Assembly: GCA_027457205.1 (NCBI GenBank)
Contig: DAIDTM010000508.1
Location: forward strand, 1-7,029
DNA: 7,029 bases
Reading direction: 5' to 3'
Source of the DNA: Anaerolineae bacterium
GTDB lineage: Bacteria > Chloroflexota > Anaerolineae > UBA4142
Positions 5,752 to 7,029 of the stretch are shown here, one piece after another (positions within the stretch are counted from its first letter, which is position 1; each line of letters starts with the position of its first letter). Made by a program: the position numbers and the translations under genes. Under the pieces are notes generated by a model that saw only the letters and a program-made list of their open reading frames with translations, did not search any database and had not been told where the DNA came from.

Positions 5752-5780
5752 CAATATGAAAGCGCGCGCAGGGTGAGCGA

Positions 5781-7029
5781 GTGACAAGACCGCGCACCTG
5801 GGTTCGACTGTTACGCCATCGCGTACCGCACTTTAAAATCATTGGCAGTTATTGGCTGCTGTTCGCCTACTGCATCGCTGCGTCATTGATCGTGCGATTG
5901 ATCGCGCCGCCGCTGCCGGCGATTATCTGGCTTTCGTTCAGCGGCGTGATCTTTGCGGCGATCCTCATCAGTTGGGGTGCGGAGGCGGCGCAGTTCGTCG
6001 TCAGTCAAGGACTCGCCATCGCCATTATCGCGCTGCTCCAAGTCGTGCCCGAGTTTATGGTCGAGGCGACGATTGCGTGGCACCGCGAGGTCGATTTGAT
6101 GATGGCGAATTTTACCGGCTCGAATCGCTTACTGATGGGCGTGGGCTGGGCGCTAGTCTTTTTCACCGCCGACATTTACAGCCGGCTCAAGACCGGACAC
6201 GGCATCACGCACATCGAACTGAGGCGCGAGACGCTGATCGAAGTGCTGGTACTCATCGCAAGCAGCGGCTATTTCTTCTTCGTCCTCGCGCAGCGACAGT
6301 TGAACGTTCTGGACAGCATCGTTCTCGTCGCGATGTTCGTGGTCTATATCGTCATGCTGCAAAGACTGCCGCAGGAAGAGCCGGAGAAGAAAGAGGATTT
6401 GATCGCCATGTCGCGCTACCTGGCTAACCTGCCGCGGCAGCGCGAGCAATTCTTCAAACTGGCGGGCATCTTCTTCATCGGCGGACTGACGATGTGGGCG
6501 ATGGCAGAGCCGTTCTTGCTGAGCATGAAATCGGTCGCGCTGGTGATGGGCGTGAGCGCGTTCGTGTTCGTGCAGTGGTGCGCCCCGTTCCTGAGCGAGT
6601 TTCCGGAAAAGGTCACCGCGTTCTACTGGGCGCGCAGCGTCCGCCTCGCGCCGATGGCGCTGCTGAACCTGATCTCGTCGAAGGTTAACCAGTGGACGCT
6701 GCTCGTCGCGATGATCCCGCTCGCGTACTCGGCGTCGCTGGGACACTGGCAAGCGATTCCGCTCGACGCGCGACATCAAGAAGAAATTTTTCTGTCGCTG
6801 ATGATGACGCTCTACGGCGGCGTGACGCTGCTCAAACTGCGCTTGACGCGGCTGAATGCGATCACGCTGTTCGCGCTGTGGCTCGTGCAATTCGTCTTTC
6901 CATACCGCCTGCCGCTGCTCGGCGACGCGGCGTGGAACAACACGCGACTGCTGACGGCGTACGCGTTTGGTGCGCTCGGCGTGATCGAACTCATCCGATA
7001 TCGAAAAGAGATTCATCTGCTCGAACACC
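5781..7029 (+). CDS. Sodium/calcium exchanger family (CaCA-like) membrane protein, 3'-truncated by the window edge
   Basis: The frame runs open for 416 residues to the window end. It looks like a cation:Ca2+ antiporter of the NCX type (Pfam PF01699), with about 11-12 hydrophobic helices. The two alpha repeats are visible but degenerate. The first has LLQVVPEFMVEATIAW (85-100) followed by NFTGSN (110-115). The second has APFLSEFPEKVTAF (268-281) followed by SSKVNQWT (299-306). These replace the canonical G-T-S-x-P-E and G-N-x-x-G-S-N motifs while keeping the Pro-Glu pair (P90-E91, P275-E276) and an Asn. A charged loop (about 194-222, EEPEKKED) separates the halves, as in the family. GTG 5781 is the first possible start after the in-frame TGA at 5757; AGGGTGAG just upstream may be the ribosome site. 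It lies 29 nt after the GNAT stop, so co-transcription with it is likely. The ion specificity is unknown. Confidence 0.75.
   Translation, partial: MTRPRTWVRLLRHRVPHFKIIGSYWLLFAYCIAASLIVRLIAPPLPAIIWLSFSGVIFAAILISWGAEAAQFVVSQGLAIAIIALLQVVPEFMVEATIAWHREVDLMMANFTGSNRLLMGVGWALVFFTADIYSRLKTGHGITHIELRRETLIEVLVLIASSGYFFFVLAQRQLNVLDSIVLVAMFVVYIVMLQRLPQEEPEKKEDLIAMSRYLANLPRQREQFFKLAGIFFIGGLTMWAMAEPFLLSMKSVALVMGVSAFVFVQWCAPFLSEFPEKVTAFYWARSVRLAPMALLNLISSKVNQWTLLVAMIPLAYSASLGHWQAIPLDARHQEEIFLSLMMTLYGGVTLLKLRLTRLNAITLFALWLVQFVFPYRLPLLGDAAWNNTRLLTAYAFGALGVIELIRYRKEIHLLEH

Noticed and set aside
5756..5776. Six-codon ATG open frame between the GNAT and exchanger genes as a leader peptide
   Set aside because: Too short, no ribosome site and no codon bias or regulatory pattern; chance occurrence is more likely.
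5852..6427. Plus-strand open frame (191 codons) within the exchanger region
   Set aside because: It is out of phase with the membrane protein and Arg-rich. The true frame is open on both sides and runs off the window.
6153..7028. Minus-strand open frame (291 codons) opposite the exchanger gene
   Set aside because: Gln/Arg/His-rich composition without domains; the plus-strand phase from 5781 is continuously open and encodes regular hydrophobic helices.

Overview
The window reads as a piece of a GC-rich bacterial chromosome from an anaerobe that runs the Wood-Ljungdahl (reductive acetyl-CoA) pathway. All seven genes lie on the + strand. The combination of an acetogen-type formate-tetrahydrofolate ligase, a DUF166 protein, a nickel CO dehydrogenase and a Thermus-like seven-iron ferredoxin, separated by degenerate palindromic repeats, suggests a Chloroflexota-type bacterium (Anaerolineae or Dehalococcoidia relatives). 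That placement is an inference from gene content and style; the window has no rRNA or marker gene to prove it.

Layout: (1) 1-1296, the C-terminal three quarters of formate-tetrahydrofolate ligase (fhs), open at the left edge. (2) 1379-2173, a DUF166 protein of unknown function with five cysteines. (3) 2232-2561, a small HMA-fold protein in which both metal-binding cysteines are replaced. (4) 2648-4657, a complete monofunctional-type Ni-CO dehydrogenase (cooS/acsA) with all expected cluster ligands. (5) 4802-5062, a [3Fe-4S][4Fe-4S] ferredoxin. (6) 5188-5751, a GNAT acetyltransferase. (7) 5781-7029, a sodium/calcium exchanger-family membrane protein running off the right edge.

Genes 1 to 5 form a plausible carbon-fixation unit. 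Fhs activates formate onto tetrahydrofolate in the methyl branch, CooS interconverts CO2 and CO for the carbonyl branch, and the ferredoxin can carry CooS electrons. The DUF166 and HMA-like proteins sit between the two enzymes and are candidates for accessory or maturation roles, which is inference from position. The acetyltransferase and exchanger follow in the same direction but may be separate transcription units: a hairpin followed by a short T run lies after cooS, and an AT-rich repeat block lies after the ferredoxin.

The most unusual feature is in the spacers. Three intergenic gaps (1302-1373, 2562-2635, 5088-5174) are filled by short degenerate repeat units of 7 or 8 nt, with the left half inverted relative to the right half. 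Each gap uses a different sequence but the same architecture. The cooS-ferredoxin gap instead carries two back-to-back GC-rich hairpins. No CRISPR array, tRNA, rRNA, insertion sequence or phage gene was seen.
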